Of a stretch of 64,000 nucleotides of DNA, positions 17,889-25,447 are shown one piece after another. The stretch lies in contig NZ_JAUSUZ010000001.1 of the NCBI RefSeq assembly GCF_030813715.1, positions 7,502,001 through 7,566,000 on the forward strand. Direction: 5' to 3'. Under the pieces are notes generated by a model. That model did no database searches. It was not told the origin of the DNA and saw only the letters and a program-made list of their open reading frames with translations. This stretch comes from Catenuloplanes indicus. GTDB taxonomy: Bacteria > Actinomycetota > Actinomycetes > Mycobacteriales > Micromonosporaceae. The stretch's first letter is position 1. Each line of letters opens with the position of its first letter. Position numbers and translations under genes: made by a program.

Positions 17889-17919
17889 AGGCAACACCGT
17901 GTTCCTGGGACAGGGTCAA
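17889..17919 (-). promoter_or_regulatory. MerR autoregulatory promoter, 19-bp spacer
   Basis: Read on the minus strand: TTGACC (17919-17914), 19 bp containing TGTCCCAGGAACA, then TTGCCT (17894-17889). The block is nearly the same as the one at 15720-15750, including spacing and -10 word. It lies about 110 bases before the MerR GTG, so the mRNA has an untranslated leader. Confidence 0.65.
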
Positions 17920-17971
17920 GCCGTCGGCGGGTGTGAGGAAGCGGACCCGGTGCCGGCCGCGTTCCACTGCC

Positions 17972-17984
17972 TAAGCTGTCGGCC
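17972..17984 (+). promoter_or_regulatory. Leaderless -10 element of the antiporter gene
   Basis: TAAGCT (17972-17977) lies exactly seven bases before the ATG at 17985, with no Shine-Dalgarno between. This is the usual spacing of leaderless promoters in actinobacteria. Confidence 0.5.
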
Positions 17985-19556
17985 ATGGAAGGCATCGTGG
18001 ACACGGTCGTACTGATCGCGATCGCTGTGATCGGGGCCGCGCTGGCCCGTCGGCTCGGGTTCATCGCACCGCTGGTGCTGCTGGTGGCCGGTCTCGGACT
18101 GTCCTTCGTGCCGGGCGTGCCGGTGGTGCACGTCGAGCCGGAGCTGGTGCTGGTCGGCATCCTGCCGCCGCTGCTGTACGTGGCCGCGCTGCAGACGTCG
18201 GTCCCGGCCTTCCGCCGCGCGCTGCGCCCGATCATGCTGCTCGCGGTCGGGCTGGTCGTCTTCACCGCGCTGCTCACCGGGTTCCTGCTGCATCTGCTGC
18301 TGCCGGAGGTGCCGCTGGCCGCGTGCGTCGCGCTCGGTGCCGTGGTGGCGCCGCCGGACGCGGTGTCCGCGATCGCGATCGCCCGCCGGATCGGCCTGCC
18401 CCGCCGGATCATCACGCTGCTCGAGGGCGAGAGCCTGCTCAACGACGCGACGGCGCTGGTCCTGGTCCGGATCGCCGGTGGCGCGCTGACCGGGGCGGCG
18501 ATCGGCTTCTGGGAGATCAGCCGGGACGTGGTGGTGATCGCCGGCGGCGGCCTGGCGCTCGGCTTCGTGGCCGCGATCCTGGCCGCCTGGCTGCACCGGC
18601 GGATCGAGGACCCGCTGCTGGACGACGCGTTGTCGCTGCTCACCCCGTTCGTCGTGGTGGTGGTCGCGGAGACGCTGCACACCTCCAGCGTGGTCGCGGT
18701 CGTGGTGGCCGGCCTCTACCTGGGCCACCGCATCCCGGACCTGCTGTCGCCGACCTCCCGGCTGCAGATGGACGCGGTCTGGCGGCTGATCGTCTTCCTG
18801 CTCGAGGGGGTGGTCTTCCTGCTGGTCGGCCTGCAACTGCGCGACCTGGTCGGCGACCTGGAGACCGGCCTGGCCACCACGGTGAGCGTGACCGCGCTGG
18901 TGTTCGGTGCGATCGTGGTGCTCCGGTTCGTCTGGATGTACCCGGCGACCTACCTGGCGCGGCTGATCCCGCGGGTGCGCAGCCGGGAGGAGCGGCCACC
19001 GGTGGGCGAGCCGACCGTGGTGGCCTGGGCCGGGATGCGGGGGGTGGTCACGCTGGCCGCGGTGCTGACGCTGCCGGCGTCCGACGACGTGCCCGGTGGT
19101 TACCCGCGGGACCTGTTCGTCTTCACGGCCTTCGCGATCATCGTGCTGACCCTGCTGATCCAGGGCACCACGCTGCCGGTGCTGGCCCACCGGCTGGGGG
19201 TACGCGAGGACACCGGCACCGCGGACGCGCTGGCCGAGGCGGCCGTGCAGACCCGGGCCACCCGCGCCGCGCTGGAGGCGCTGGACCGGCACGCCGGCGA
19301 CGCGCCGGCCTCGGTGGTGGAACGGCTCCGCGCGATGGCGGAGCACCGCGACCACGGTGCGTGGGAGCGGCTGGGCCGCCAGGACCGGGAGACGCCGTCC
19401 GCGGCGTACCGACGGCTCCGGCACGAGATGATCCTGGCGGAACGGGAGGTCTTCCGGACCGCCCGGAACGACGGGCGGATCCCGGAGGAGGTGCTCAGCC
19501 GCGCCCAGCGCGACCTGGACCTGGAGGAGTCCCAGCTGAACCGGGGCGACGACTGA
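17985..19556 (+). CDS. Na+/H+ antiporter, CPA1 family
   Basis: 523 residues with about 12 membrane helices and a cytoplasmic C-terminal tail of about 110 residues. Family motifs are ILPPLLY in the early helices, VVAPPDAVSA, the ion-site-like EGESLLNDATALV and WAGMRGVVTLA near the end of the core. It exchanges cytoplasmic Na+ or K+ for protons across the plasma membrane and helps pH and salt balance. It is divergent from the MerR gene but has its own leaderless -10 element, so shared control is not implied. Confidence 0.95.
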   Translation: MEGIVDTVVLIAIAVIGAALARRLGFIAPLVLLVAGLGLSFVPGVPVVHVEPELVLVGILPPLLYVAALQTSVPAFRRALRPIMLLAVGLVVFTALLTGFLLHLLLPEVPLAACVALGAVVAPPDAVSAIAIARRIGLPRRIITLLEGESLLNDATALVLVRIAGGALTGAAIGFWEISRDVVVIAGGGLALGFVAAILAAWLHRRIEDPLLDDALSLLTPFVVVVVAETLHTSSVVAVVVAGLYLGHRIPDLLSPTSRLQMDAVWRLIVFLLEGVVFLLVGLQLRDLVGDLETGLATTVSVTALVFGAIVVLRFVWMYPATYLARLIPRVRSREERPPVGEPTVVAWAGMRGVVTLAAVLTLPASDDVPGGYPRDLFVFTAFAIIVLTLLIQGTTLPVLAHRLGVREDTGTADALAEAAVQTRATRAALEALDRHAGDAPASVVERLRAMAEHRDHGAWERLGRQDRETPSAAYRRLRHEMILAEREVFRTARNDGRIPEEVLSRAQRDLDLEESQLNRGDD

Positions 19557-19572
19557 GCCGCCGGGACCCGGT

Positions 19573-19725
19573 TCAGCCGTGCGGTGCGTCCGCCGGGCCG
19601 TCGTGGCGGGTGTACCGCAACGCGCCGCTGGGGCAGCGGTCCACGACGGCGGCCACCGCGGCGGCGTCGGCGTTGTCCGGGGTGATCCAGGGCCGGGCCG
19701 TCACGTCGAACACCTCCGGCGCGCG
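19573..19725 (-). pseudogene. Remnant of a YjdI-like 4Fe-4S mono-cluster protein
   Basis: On the minus strand this stretch encodes APEVFDVTARPWITPD, then VAAVVDRCPSGALRY, the second half of the divergent 4Fe-4S mono-cluster family. The first half, with the other Cys ligands, is missing; upstream of APEVFD the frame has no family resemblance. Only one Cys of the cluster site remains, so the protein cannot be functional as is. The homology stops next to another coding-looking fragment at 19726 on the other strand. Confidence 0.6.
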
Positions 19726-19890
19726 TCCGGGTGCGACACGATCGATCTCCCGTACGCGGACGCGATGGATCTGCTGCAACCGATCCGGGTCTTCGCACGC
19801 CACCGGGCGCTGCTCGACGACGGCCCGCACGAGCGCCGTGCGATCCTCGCCCGATGGCGCGCGAGCCGCGTCGCCGCGACCACACGCTGA
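19726..19890 (+). pseudogene. Possible C-terminal remnant of an unidentified protein
   Basis: A 54-residue helical stretch begins SGCDTIDLPYADAMDLL and ends RAILARWRASRVAATTR with a stop at 19890. It has a protein-like composition but no start codon or ribosome site of its own. I do not recognise the family. It abuts the 4Fe-4S remnant back to back, so one deletion may have removed both 5' ends. It could also be chance open frame. The rest of 19891-20067 holds only the hydrolase control region. Confidence 0.3.
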
Positions 19891-20015
19891 CCGGGCACGC
19901 CGGCGTCACCGGTTGACCTTGTCGCGGGTACCTGGTTCTCACTGGAGCGATGGACACCGAGCGACAGCGCGGCGTGGGCCGAGTACCGGCCCGGAATGTT
20001 CGGTCCGGTGATGTG

Positions 20016-20031
20016 TCCTGATAAGTCAGGA
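20016..20031. promoter_or_regulatory. 16-bp inverted repeat upstream of the hydrolase gene
   Basis: TCCTGA-TAAG-TCAGGA at 20016-20031 is a perfect dyad with 6-bp arms, 37 bases before the ATG at 20068. It could be an operator for a dimeric repressor; the regulator is unknown. It is too far from a coding end and too AT-poor downstream to look like a terminator. Confidence 0.45.
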
Positions 20032-20067
20032 GTTTCTAGCCGCTCGCACCGGAAAGGTGACCCGTTC

Positions 20068-20985
20068 ATGGTTCAGCACGTCTCGATTCCGCGCGGCCCG
20101 ATCGACCTCGCCGGACACCTGTACCTGCCGGACGGCTCCGACGCGCCGGCGGAGCCGCTGCGCGCCGTGGTGCTGTCGACGCCGGGGAGCAGTGTGAAGG
20201 AGCAGATCGGCGCCAACTACGCGTCGCGCCTCGCCGCCCGGGGCATCGCGGCGCTGGTCTTCGACCCCGCCCACCAGGGCGAGAGCGGTGGGGAGCCGCG
20301 CGACCTGGAGGATCCGTACCGGCGCGGTGAGGACATCTCGTACGCGATCGACGCGCTCGGCACGATCCCCGGCATCGACCCGCAGCGGATCGGCGTCCTC
20401 GGCATCTGCGCCGGTGGCGGCTACGCGATCCACACCGCACGCACCGATCACCGGATCAGGGCGGTCGGCGCGGTCGACCCCGGCGAGATCGGCGCCTCGT
20501 TCCGCGGTTTCCAGGCAGCCGGGCCGGTGGCCGCGCTGGACGCACTGGCCCAGGCCCGGATCGAGGAGACCCGTGCCGGCCGGCTGACCCGGGAGCAGTG
20601 GCTGCCCGACACCATGGCGGAGGCCGAGGCCGCCGGGGTGACCGATACCGACCTGCTGCAGGCGATCCGGTTCTACCGCACCGACCGTGGCCACCACCGG
20701 AACTCGACGAACCGCCGGCTCACCCGGAGCGACCCGCTGCTCATCGGCTTCGACGCCTTCCACCTGGTCGACCAGCTCATGACCCAGCCGCTGCAGCTCG
20801 TCCTGGCCGAGCACCTGGACGGCACCGGCTTCGACTCCGCCGGGAAACGGCTCTGGGAGATGGCGCCGAACCCGGTCGACCGCATGGTGATCAAAGGCGC
20901 CCGCCACTACGAGATGTACGACGTCCCGGCGTACGTCGACCCGGCCGTCGACCGGCTGGCCGCCTTCTACACCGCACACCTCTGA
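20068..20985 (+). CDS. Alpha/beta hydrolase, dienelactone-hydrolase-like (Cys nucleophile)
   Basis: 305 residues. The nucleophile elbow reads GICAGGG near residue 113, with Cys in place of the usual Ser, as in dienelactone hydrolases. STPGSSVKEQ supplies the oxyanion region, FDPAHQGES is typical of this subgroup, and GARHYEMYD near the end offers the catalytic His. The ATG at 20068 has GGAAAGGTG upstream; the longer frame is not conserved-looking. Probably cytosolic hydrolysis of a small ester or lactone; the substrate is unknown. A second hydrolase gene follows. Confidence 0.9.
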   Translation: MVQHVSIPRGPIDLAGHLYLPDGSDAPAEPLRAVVLSTPGSSVKEQIGANYASRLAARGIAALVFDPAHQGESGGEPRDLEDPYRRGEDISYAIDALGTIPGIDPQRIGVLGICAGGGYAIHTARTDHRIRAVGAVDPGEIGASFRGFQAAGPVAALDALAQARIEETRAGRLTREQWLPDTMAEAEAAGVTDTDLLQAIRFYRTDRGHHRNSTNRRLTRSDPLLIGFDAFHLVDQLMTQPLQLVLAEHLDGTGFDSAGKRLWEMAPNPVDRMVIKGARHYEMYDVPAYVDPAVDRLAAFYTAHL

Positions 20986-21008
20986 CCCCACCACGAGGCG
21001 AGACATCC

Positions 21009-21056
21009 ATGACATCGAGGATTCCCTGGTACGGCCCGTTCTGGGGCGGTAGATGA
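21009..21056 (+). CDS. Possible 15-residue leader peptide ([15 protein letters not shown])
   Basis: ATG at 21009 with GAGGCGAG upstream, 15 codons, and a TGA that overlaps the next gene's ATG (ATGA at 21053). The peptide has two Trp. It could couple translation of the next gene, act as a leader peptide, or be the surviving start of a lost gene. No hairpins supporting attenuation were found in the short gap. Confidence 0.35.
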   Translation: MTSRIPWYGPFWGGR

Positions 21057-21937
21057 GTACCGAGGCAGGCGAGATGATGTCCACTCGCGACGGCCGGCGG
21101 CTGGACGTGGTGGTGACCGGCCCGGCCGGCGGCGTGCCACTGGTCTTCCACCATGGCACGCCGGGAGCGGCCCGGCCGTTCGGTTTCCTGGAGCGGGCCG
21201 TGCACGAGCGCGGCCTGCGGCTGGTGACGTTCTCCCGGGCCGGCTACGGCGGCTCCACCCGCGCGCCGGGCCGGGCCGTGGTGGACGTGGCCGCGGACGT
21301 ACGGGACGTGCTCGACCGCCTCGGCGCCCCGCGCTGCCTGGTCGCGGGCTGGTCCGGTGGCGGCCCGCACGCTCTCGCGACGGCGGCGCGGCTGCCGGAG
21401 CGGGTCACGGGGGCGCTGGTGGTCGCCGGGGCCGCACCGTACCGGGCCGACGGCCTGGACTTCCTCGCCGGCATGGGTGCGGACAACGTCACGGAGTTCA
21501 GCGCGGCCGCGCGCGGCGAGCGGGAACTGCGCTCCTACCTGGAGAAGGAGGCCGAAGGGCTGCGCGACACCGACGCGGCCGGGCTGATCGCCGGGTTGTC
21601 GGCCCTGCTGCCGCCCGTGGACCCTGCCGTGCTGACCGGGGGGTTCGGCGTGGACCTGGCGGCCGGCCTGGCGGAGGCGCTGCGCCCGGGGGTCGACGGC
21701 TGGCTCGACGACGACCTCGCGCTCACCGGGGACTGGGGCTTCGACCTGGCCGAGATCGCGGTGCCGGTCCACCTGTGGCAGGGCCGCGAGGACCTGATGG
21801 TGCCGTACGCCCATGGCGAGTGGCTCGCCGCCCACGTGCCGGGGGTGACCGCCCACCTCGAGCCGGGGGAGGGCCACCTGTCGTTGCTGGCTGGCGCCTT
21901 CGGCCGCATGCTGGACGCGCTCGTCACCGCGCGTTGA
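21053..21937 (+). CDS. Alpha/beta hydrolase
   Basis: 294 residues. HHGTPG forms the oxyanion region, FSRAGYGGS is typical, and GWSGGGPHA near residue 101 holds the nucleophile Ser. The acid is probably the Asp in QGREDLMVP and the base the His in GEGHLSL. The subfamily is close to epoxide-hydrolase or chloroperoxidase-like hydrolases; the substrate is unknown. The ATG at 21053 overlaps the stop of a 15-codon reading frame. An ATG-ATG pair about 20 bases later is an alternative start. Confidence 0.9.
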   Translation: MSTEAGEMMSTRDGRRLDVVVTGPAGGVPLVFHHGTPGAARPFGFLERAVHERGLRLVTFSRAGYGGSTRAPGRAVVDVAADVRDVLDRLGAPRCLVAGWSGGGPHALATAARLPERVTGALVVAGAAPYRADGLDFLAGMGADNVTEFSAAARGERELRSYLEKEAEGLRDTDAAGLIAGLSALLPPVDPAVLTGGFGVDLAAGLAEALRPGVDGWLDDDLALTGDWGFDLAEIAVPVHLWQGREDLMVPYAHGEWLAAHVPGVTAHLEPGEGHLSLLAGAFGRMLDALVTAR

Positions 21938-21945
21938 GCCCGGCT

Positions 21946-21980
21946 GGCCGGCTCGGGCGGGGTGCCTGCCCGAGCCGGCC
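21946..21980. terminator. Bidirectional terminator between convergent genes
   Basis: GGCCGGCTCGGGC (21946-21958) pairs perfectly with GCCCGAGCCGGCC (21968-21980): 13-bp stem, 9-base loop. It fills the gap between a plus-strand hydrolase and a minus-strand SDR gene, so it can serve both. Confidence 0.8.
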
Positions 21981-21987
21981 GTCGGGG

Positions 21988-22758
21988 TCATCCGTTCTGG
22001 ATCCAGCCGGTCGTCTGCACCGGGGGCTTGGGCGGCTCGACCGCGGTCACGCCGCCGTCGACCGGGATGACGGTCGCGTTGACGTACGAGCCGCCGGGGC
22101 CGGCGAGGAACGCGATCACCTCGGCGACGTCCTCCGGCTGGCCGACACGGCGCAGCGGGATGAGGTCGATGTACCGGTCCAGCCACATCGCCGGAGCGCT
22201 GGTGTAGGTCGGGCCGGGCGAGACCGCGTTGACCCGCACGTTGGCCGGGCCGTACTCGGCGGCGAAGGCCCGGGTGATGGCGTTCACCGCCCCCTTGGTC
22301 GCGACGTAGATCGCGTTGTTGTCGTCGCCGAGGACGGCGGACCCGCTGCTGATGTTGATCACGCTGCCGCCGCCACGCTCGGCCATCTTCGGTGCCAGGG
22401 CGGCCGTCAGCAGGAAGATCGCGCGGACGTTGGTGTCGAACAGCGTGTTGTACTGCTCGGTGGTGAAGCTGGCGCTGGGACCGAAGGCGCCGGCCCCGGC
22501 GCTGTTCACCAGGATGTCCACCTCGCCGGCCTCCTGGGCGAGCCGGCGCACGTCGTCCTCGCTGGTCAGGTCCGCGGCGACGAAACGGGCCGCGCCGCCG
22601 TCCGCCGTGATCTTCTCGACCACCTCGGCCCCGCGCTCCGGGTTGCGCCCGGAGATCACCACGCGTGCGCCCCGCGCGGCCAGGATGACGGCTGTCGCCC
22701 GCCCGATGCCGCTGGTGCCGCCGGTGACCAGGGCCGTCTTGCCGGTCAACTCGCTCAT
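21988..22758 (-). CDS. SDR family oxidoreductase (FabG-like)
   Basis: 256 residues of classical short-chain dehydrogenase: TGGTSGIGRA near residue 13, NSAGAGAFG in place of NNAG, catalytic Ser in INISSGSA and YVATKGA, and a C-terminal GGSYVNATVIPVDGG. It should use NAD(P)H on a ketone/alcohol in the cytosol. It is divergent from a TetR gene, with operator-like dyads in the 133-base gap. Repression by that TetR is the obvious inference. The last 15 residues (Pro-rich, ending TTGWIQNG) are an unusual extension. Confidence 0.93.
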   Translation of the reverse strand: MSELTGKTALVTGGTSGIGRATAVILAARGARVVISGRNPERGAEVVEKITADGGAARFVAADLTSEDDVRRLAQEAGEVDILVNSAGAGAFGPSASFTTEQYNTLFDTNVRAIFLLTAALAPKMAERGGGSVINISSGSAVLGDDNNAIYVATKGAVNAITRAFAAEYGPANVRVNAVSPGPTYTSAPAMWLDRYIDLIPLRRVGQPEDVAEVIAFLAGPGGSYVNATVIPVDGGVTAVEPPKPPVQTTGWIQNG

Positions 22759-22820
22759 GACTGACTTCCTCCACTCTCGATGATGCTGTCGTAACCGCTT
22801 TGAGCAGGCAATAATTCCGG

Positions 22821-22834
22821 ACCGACTGATCGGT
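22821..22834. promoter_or_regulatory. Dyad operator 1 between SDR and tetR genes
   Basis: ACCGACTGATCGGT at 22821-22834 has 5-bp arms around CTGA. It lies 62 bases upstream of the SDR ATG, in its promoter region. A related half-site pattern (GATCGGT) recurs at 22861-22867. Confidence 0.55.
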
Positions 22835-22853
22835 GCAGAATTACCGTAGCACT

Positions 22854-22883
22854 TGTGGATCGATCGGTACGCAATTGGTAAGC
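22854..22883 (+). promoter_or_regulatory. Leaderless tetR promoter with operator 2
   Basis: TTGTGG (22854-22859) and TAAGCT (22878-22883) form -35 and -10 elements, and the GTG follows seven bases after the -10. Between them lies GATCGATCGGT, which shares the GATCGGT half of operator 1. A repressor bound here would block its own gene. Confidence 0.5.
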
Positions 22884-22891
22884 TCGATCAC

Positions 22892-23524
22892 GTGAACATC
22901 CGGAAGAACGCACCCGTCGGCCGGCCCCGGGCCTTCGACGCCGACGAGGCTCTCGACCGGGCGATGCGGGTGTTCTGGCAGAACGGCTACGAGGGCGCGA
23001 GCCTGCCCGACCTGCTCGGGGCCATGGGCATCAGCCGCACGAGCATGTACGCGGCGTTCGGCAACAAGGAGGACCTGTTCCGCAAGGCGCTGGTCCGCTA
23101 CGCCGACGGCCCGGCGTCGTACGGCGCCGAGGCGGTGGCCGAGCCGACCGCCCGCCAGGTGGCAACGGTCTTCCTGCACGGTGCGGTCCGCAGCGCCACC
23201 ATGCCGGGTTACCCGACCGGGTGCCTCAGCCTGCGGGCCTCCCTGATCGGCGGCGAGGACGGTCAGGTCATCCGGGACCTGCTGGCCGCGTGGCGCGACG
23301 AGACCAGCGCCATGCTGCAGAAGCGTTTCCAGCGGGCCGTCGACGAGGGTGACCTGCCCGCGGGGACCGACCCGGCGCTGCTGACCCGGTACGTCATGAC
23401 GATCGGCAACGGCGTCGCGGTGCAGGCCGCCGCCGGCGCCCCGCGTGACGAACTCCAGCTGATCACCGATGCCGTCCTGGAGAGCTGGCCACCCGTGCTC
23501 GCCCGGCCGCACGGGGAACGCTGA
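22892..23524 (+). CDS. TetR-family transcriptional repressor
   Basis: 210 residues. The N-terminal HTH reads ALDRAMRVFWQNGYEGASLP, with DLLGAMGISRTSMYAAFGNK and DLFRKAL. The C-terminal ligand domain has PGYPTGCLS, which resembles the subgroup that controls neighbouring SDR or hydrolase genes (TetR_C_16-like). I chose the GTG at 22892 because TAAGCT lies seven bases before it; the upstream part of the frame overlaps the operator. It is divergent from the SDR gene, its probable target. Confidence 0.92.
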   Translation: MNIRKNAPVGRPRAFDADEALDRAMRVFWQNGYEGASLPDLLGAMGISRTSMYAAFGNKEDLFRKALVRYADGPASYGAEAVAEPTARQVATVFLHGAVRSATMPGYPTGCLSLRASLIGGEDGQVIRDLLAAWRDETSAMLQKRFQRAVDEGDLPAGTDPALLTRYVMTIGNGVAVQAAAGAPRDELQLITDAVLESWPPVLARPHGER

Positions 23525-23553
23525 CCGGCGGACGGCACCGGGCCGGCGACAAC

Positions 23554-23928
23554 TCAGTCATCGGTTCCGCCTCTCGGTGGTGGGGGCGCGCTGCCGGCGG
23601 CCAGGGCGGCGGCCCGGCGCAGCACGTCGAGTTGCGCGGTGTTGTAGATCGACGACACGGCGTCGAGAAAGGTCTGCCGGGTGACGTGCTCGCTGGCGGA
23701 CAGATGCCCGGCCGGATCACGGAGCCACGGGTGGTCGAGCAGACTGCGGGAGACGATCGGTGCGAGTCGGTCGGCGAGGTCCTGCCGGGTCGCCTCGTCC
23801 GCATCCGGCGGCAGGGCGGCGATCTCCGCGCTGACCGGGTCGGTGCCCGCCTCGGCCATGCCTCGCAGGTCCTTCAGCGCGTCCTCGTCGAAGAACTGGG
23901 TGTGGGCGGGGACGGGCGAGGTGCCGTC
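23554..23928 (-). pseudogene. C-terminal remnant of a MerR-family regulator
   Basis: About 124 codons encode FFDEDALKDLRGMAEAG, ADEATRQDLADRLAPIVSR and TRQTFLDAVSSIYNTAQLDV. They align along their length with the C-terminal half of the MerR protein at 17022-17777 (LYDSDAMKDLRRMAEED and so on). The DNA-binding half and promoter are gone. The stop codon is intact. Homology ends at about 23928, a few bases before the start of the SMP-30 remnant on the opposite strand. Confidence 0.8.
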
Positions 23929-23940
23929 CCCGGGCACGTC

Positions 23941-24681
23941 GGCCGCCCCGGCCTGGAGGTCTTCCTGCCCGGCGGGGAGCACGGGCGCACCACCGCGGTC
24001 GGGATGAAGATCGCGGACGGCCGCCTGATCGTCGCGGGCGGCGCCACCGGCAAGGTCTTCGTCTACGCGGCCGGCACCGGTGCGCTGCTGCACGTCTTCG
24101 ACTCGGGCGTGCGCACCGGACTGGTCAACGACGTCGCGATCGCGCCGAACGGGGACGCCTACGTCTCCGACTCGTTCCACCCGGTGCTCTACCGGATCAC
24201 CGCGGCGCAGCTGGCCGCGCGGACCGTGCACCAGACGCTGCGGACGGCGGTCGACCTCCGGGGCACGCAGGTCGCGTACGAGGACGGCATCAACGGCAAC
24301 GGGCTGGTCGTCACCGCGGACGGCCGCTACGTCCTGCTGGCCGACACCAACTCGTACGCGCTGTACCGGATCAGCACCCGGACCGGCGCCGTCACCACCG
24401 TCGACCTCGGCGGCGTCGACGACATCGGCCCGGACGGCATGCTGCTGCGCGGCGGCCAGCTGTACAGCATCACCAGCCTCGACCACCCCGAGGGCGAGAT
24501 CAGCGTCCTGCGGCTGAGCGGCGACTACAGCCGGGCGAGGGTCGTCCGCCGGATCAACGGCGCGGGCATGCACATGCCCTCGACGGCCGCGTTCGACGGC
24601 CGGGACCTGCTGGTGGTCAACTTCCAGTGGATGGTGGAGAACCCGGAACTGCCGTTCACCGTGGTGCGGGTGGCCGTCTGA
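23941..24681 (+). pseudogene. SMP-30/gluconolactonase-like beta-propeller, 5'-truncated
   Basis: About 246 codons encode most of a beta-propeller: GMKIADGRLIVAGGATGKVF, VNDVAIAPNGDAYVSDSF, NGNGLVVTADGRYVLLAD and GPDGMLLRGGQLYSI. This fits SMP-30-type proteins often annotated as superoxide-dismutase-like or gluconolactonase. The signal peptide and first blade are missing. The open frame further upstream is only the reverse strand of the MerR remnant. The 3' end looks intact and is followed by a strong terminator. Without a start or promoter it is most likely dead. Confidence 0.75.
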
Positions 24682-24698
24682 CGGCGACGGCGAGAATT

Positions 24699-24730
24699 CC
24701 GAGGTGCCCGGTCCGCCCCGGGCACCTCGG
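24699..24730. terminator. Hairpin terminator between convergent genes
   Basis: CCGAGGTGCCCGG (24699-24711) pairs perfectly with CCGGGCACCTCGG (24718-24730): 13-bp stem and 6-base loop. It sits between the SMP-30 remnant and the convergent secreted CBM gene. Confidence 0.8.
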
Positions 24731-24787
24731 CCCGTTCCCGCCGGGCGGGCGGTCGCCCCCGCGCCGAGGTCCCGGCTGGACACCGAC

Positions 24788-25447
24788 TCAGCTGATGACG
24801 AACTGGTCGAGGTCGACCGAGGCCTCGGTGGCGTGGAACAGGCGGATCTCGGTGTCGCCGACCGGGAGGTCGATCGGGATGGTGACGGTGGCCGGGTCGA
24901 GCCAGCTGTCGTTGCCGGCCAGGTCCAGCGAGACCTTGTCGCCGTTGTTGACGATGATGTCCAGCGGCCGCGCGCCGCCGCCGCAGGTGTAGTAGATCGT
25001 CAGGTTCCGCCGCCCGCCCACGGTCACGCCGCGCACGTGCACGGTGAGCGCCTGGCCCTGCCCGAGATACTGGATCCGGCTGCCGGACGCGCAGGTCGGG
25101 CAGTCGATCGCCTCGACCCGGAAGCGCTCGTTCGCCGGGTCCGTCGCCGCGATCTTGATGGTCTTGAACGCGGGCGGCGGTGGGGCCGAGGACGGCGGCG
25201 GTGCGGGCGAGGAGGTGGACGGCGACGGCGTCGGTGACTGCCCGAAGCCGTGCTCGCCGGACGGCGAGGCGGACGGTGCCGGCGACGGGGGGGCGGTGGC
25301 CGGCACCGGGGCCGGGGACGGCGCCGCCACCGGCGTCTCCACATCACGATCAGGAGCCGAGACCAGCGAGGGTACGGCGAGCGTCGTGGCCAGCACGGCC
25401 GCGGCCAGCGCCCCGATCGCCCACCAGCTCCGCTCCGGCGCGCTCAT
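24788..25447 (-). CDS. Secreted or membrane-anchored carbohydrate-binding-like protein
   Basis: 219 residues. An N-terminal hydrophobic segment (WAIGALAAAVLATTLAVPSLV) acts as signal or anchor, followed by a long Pro/Ser/Ala linker and a C-terminal beta-sandwich. The sandwich shows ERFRVEAIDCPTCASGSRIQ, YLGQGQALTVHV, GNDSWLDPATVTIPIDLPVG and the closing VDLDQFVIS, typical of CBM6/CBM35-like domains. Its ATG overlaps the stop of the response regulator (ATGA at 25444-25447), so it is the third, coupled gene of a two-component operon. It may bind a wall or environmental glycan as an accessory to the sensor. Confidence 0.82.
   Translation of the reverse strand: MSAPERSWWAIGALAAAVLATTLAVPSLVSAPDRDVETPVAAPSPAPVPATAPPSPAPSASPSGEHGFGQSPTPSPSTSSPAPPPSSAPPPPAFKTIKIAATDPANERFRVEAIDCPTCASGSRIQYLGQGQALTVHVRGVTVGGRRNLTIYYTCGGGARPLDIIVNNGDKVSLDLAGNDSWLDPATVTIPIDLPVGDTEIRLFHATEASVDLDQFVIS

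Noticed and set aside
23632-24681. A full 349-codon SMP-30 gene starting at 23632
   Set aside because: The first ~100 codons are the reverse strand of the MerR remnant; propeller homology begins only near 23941.
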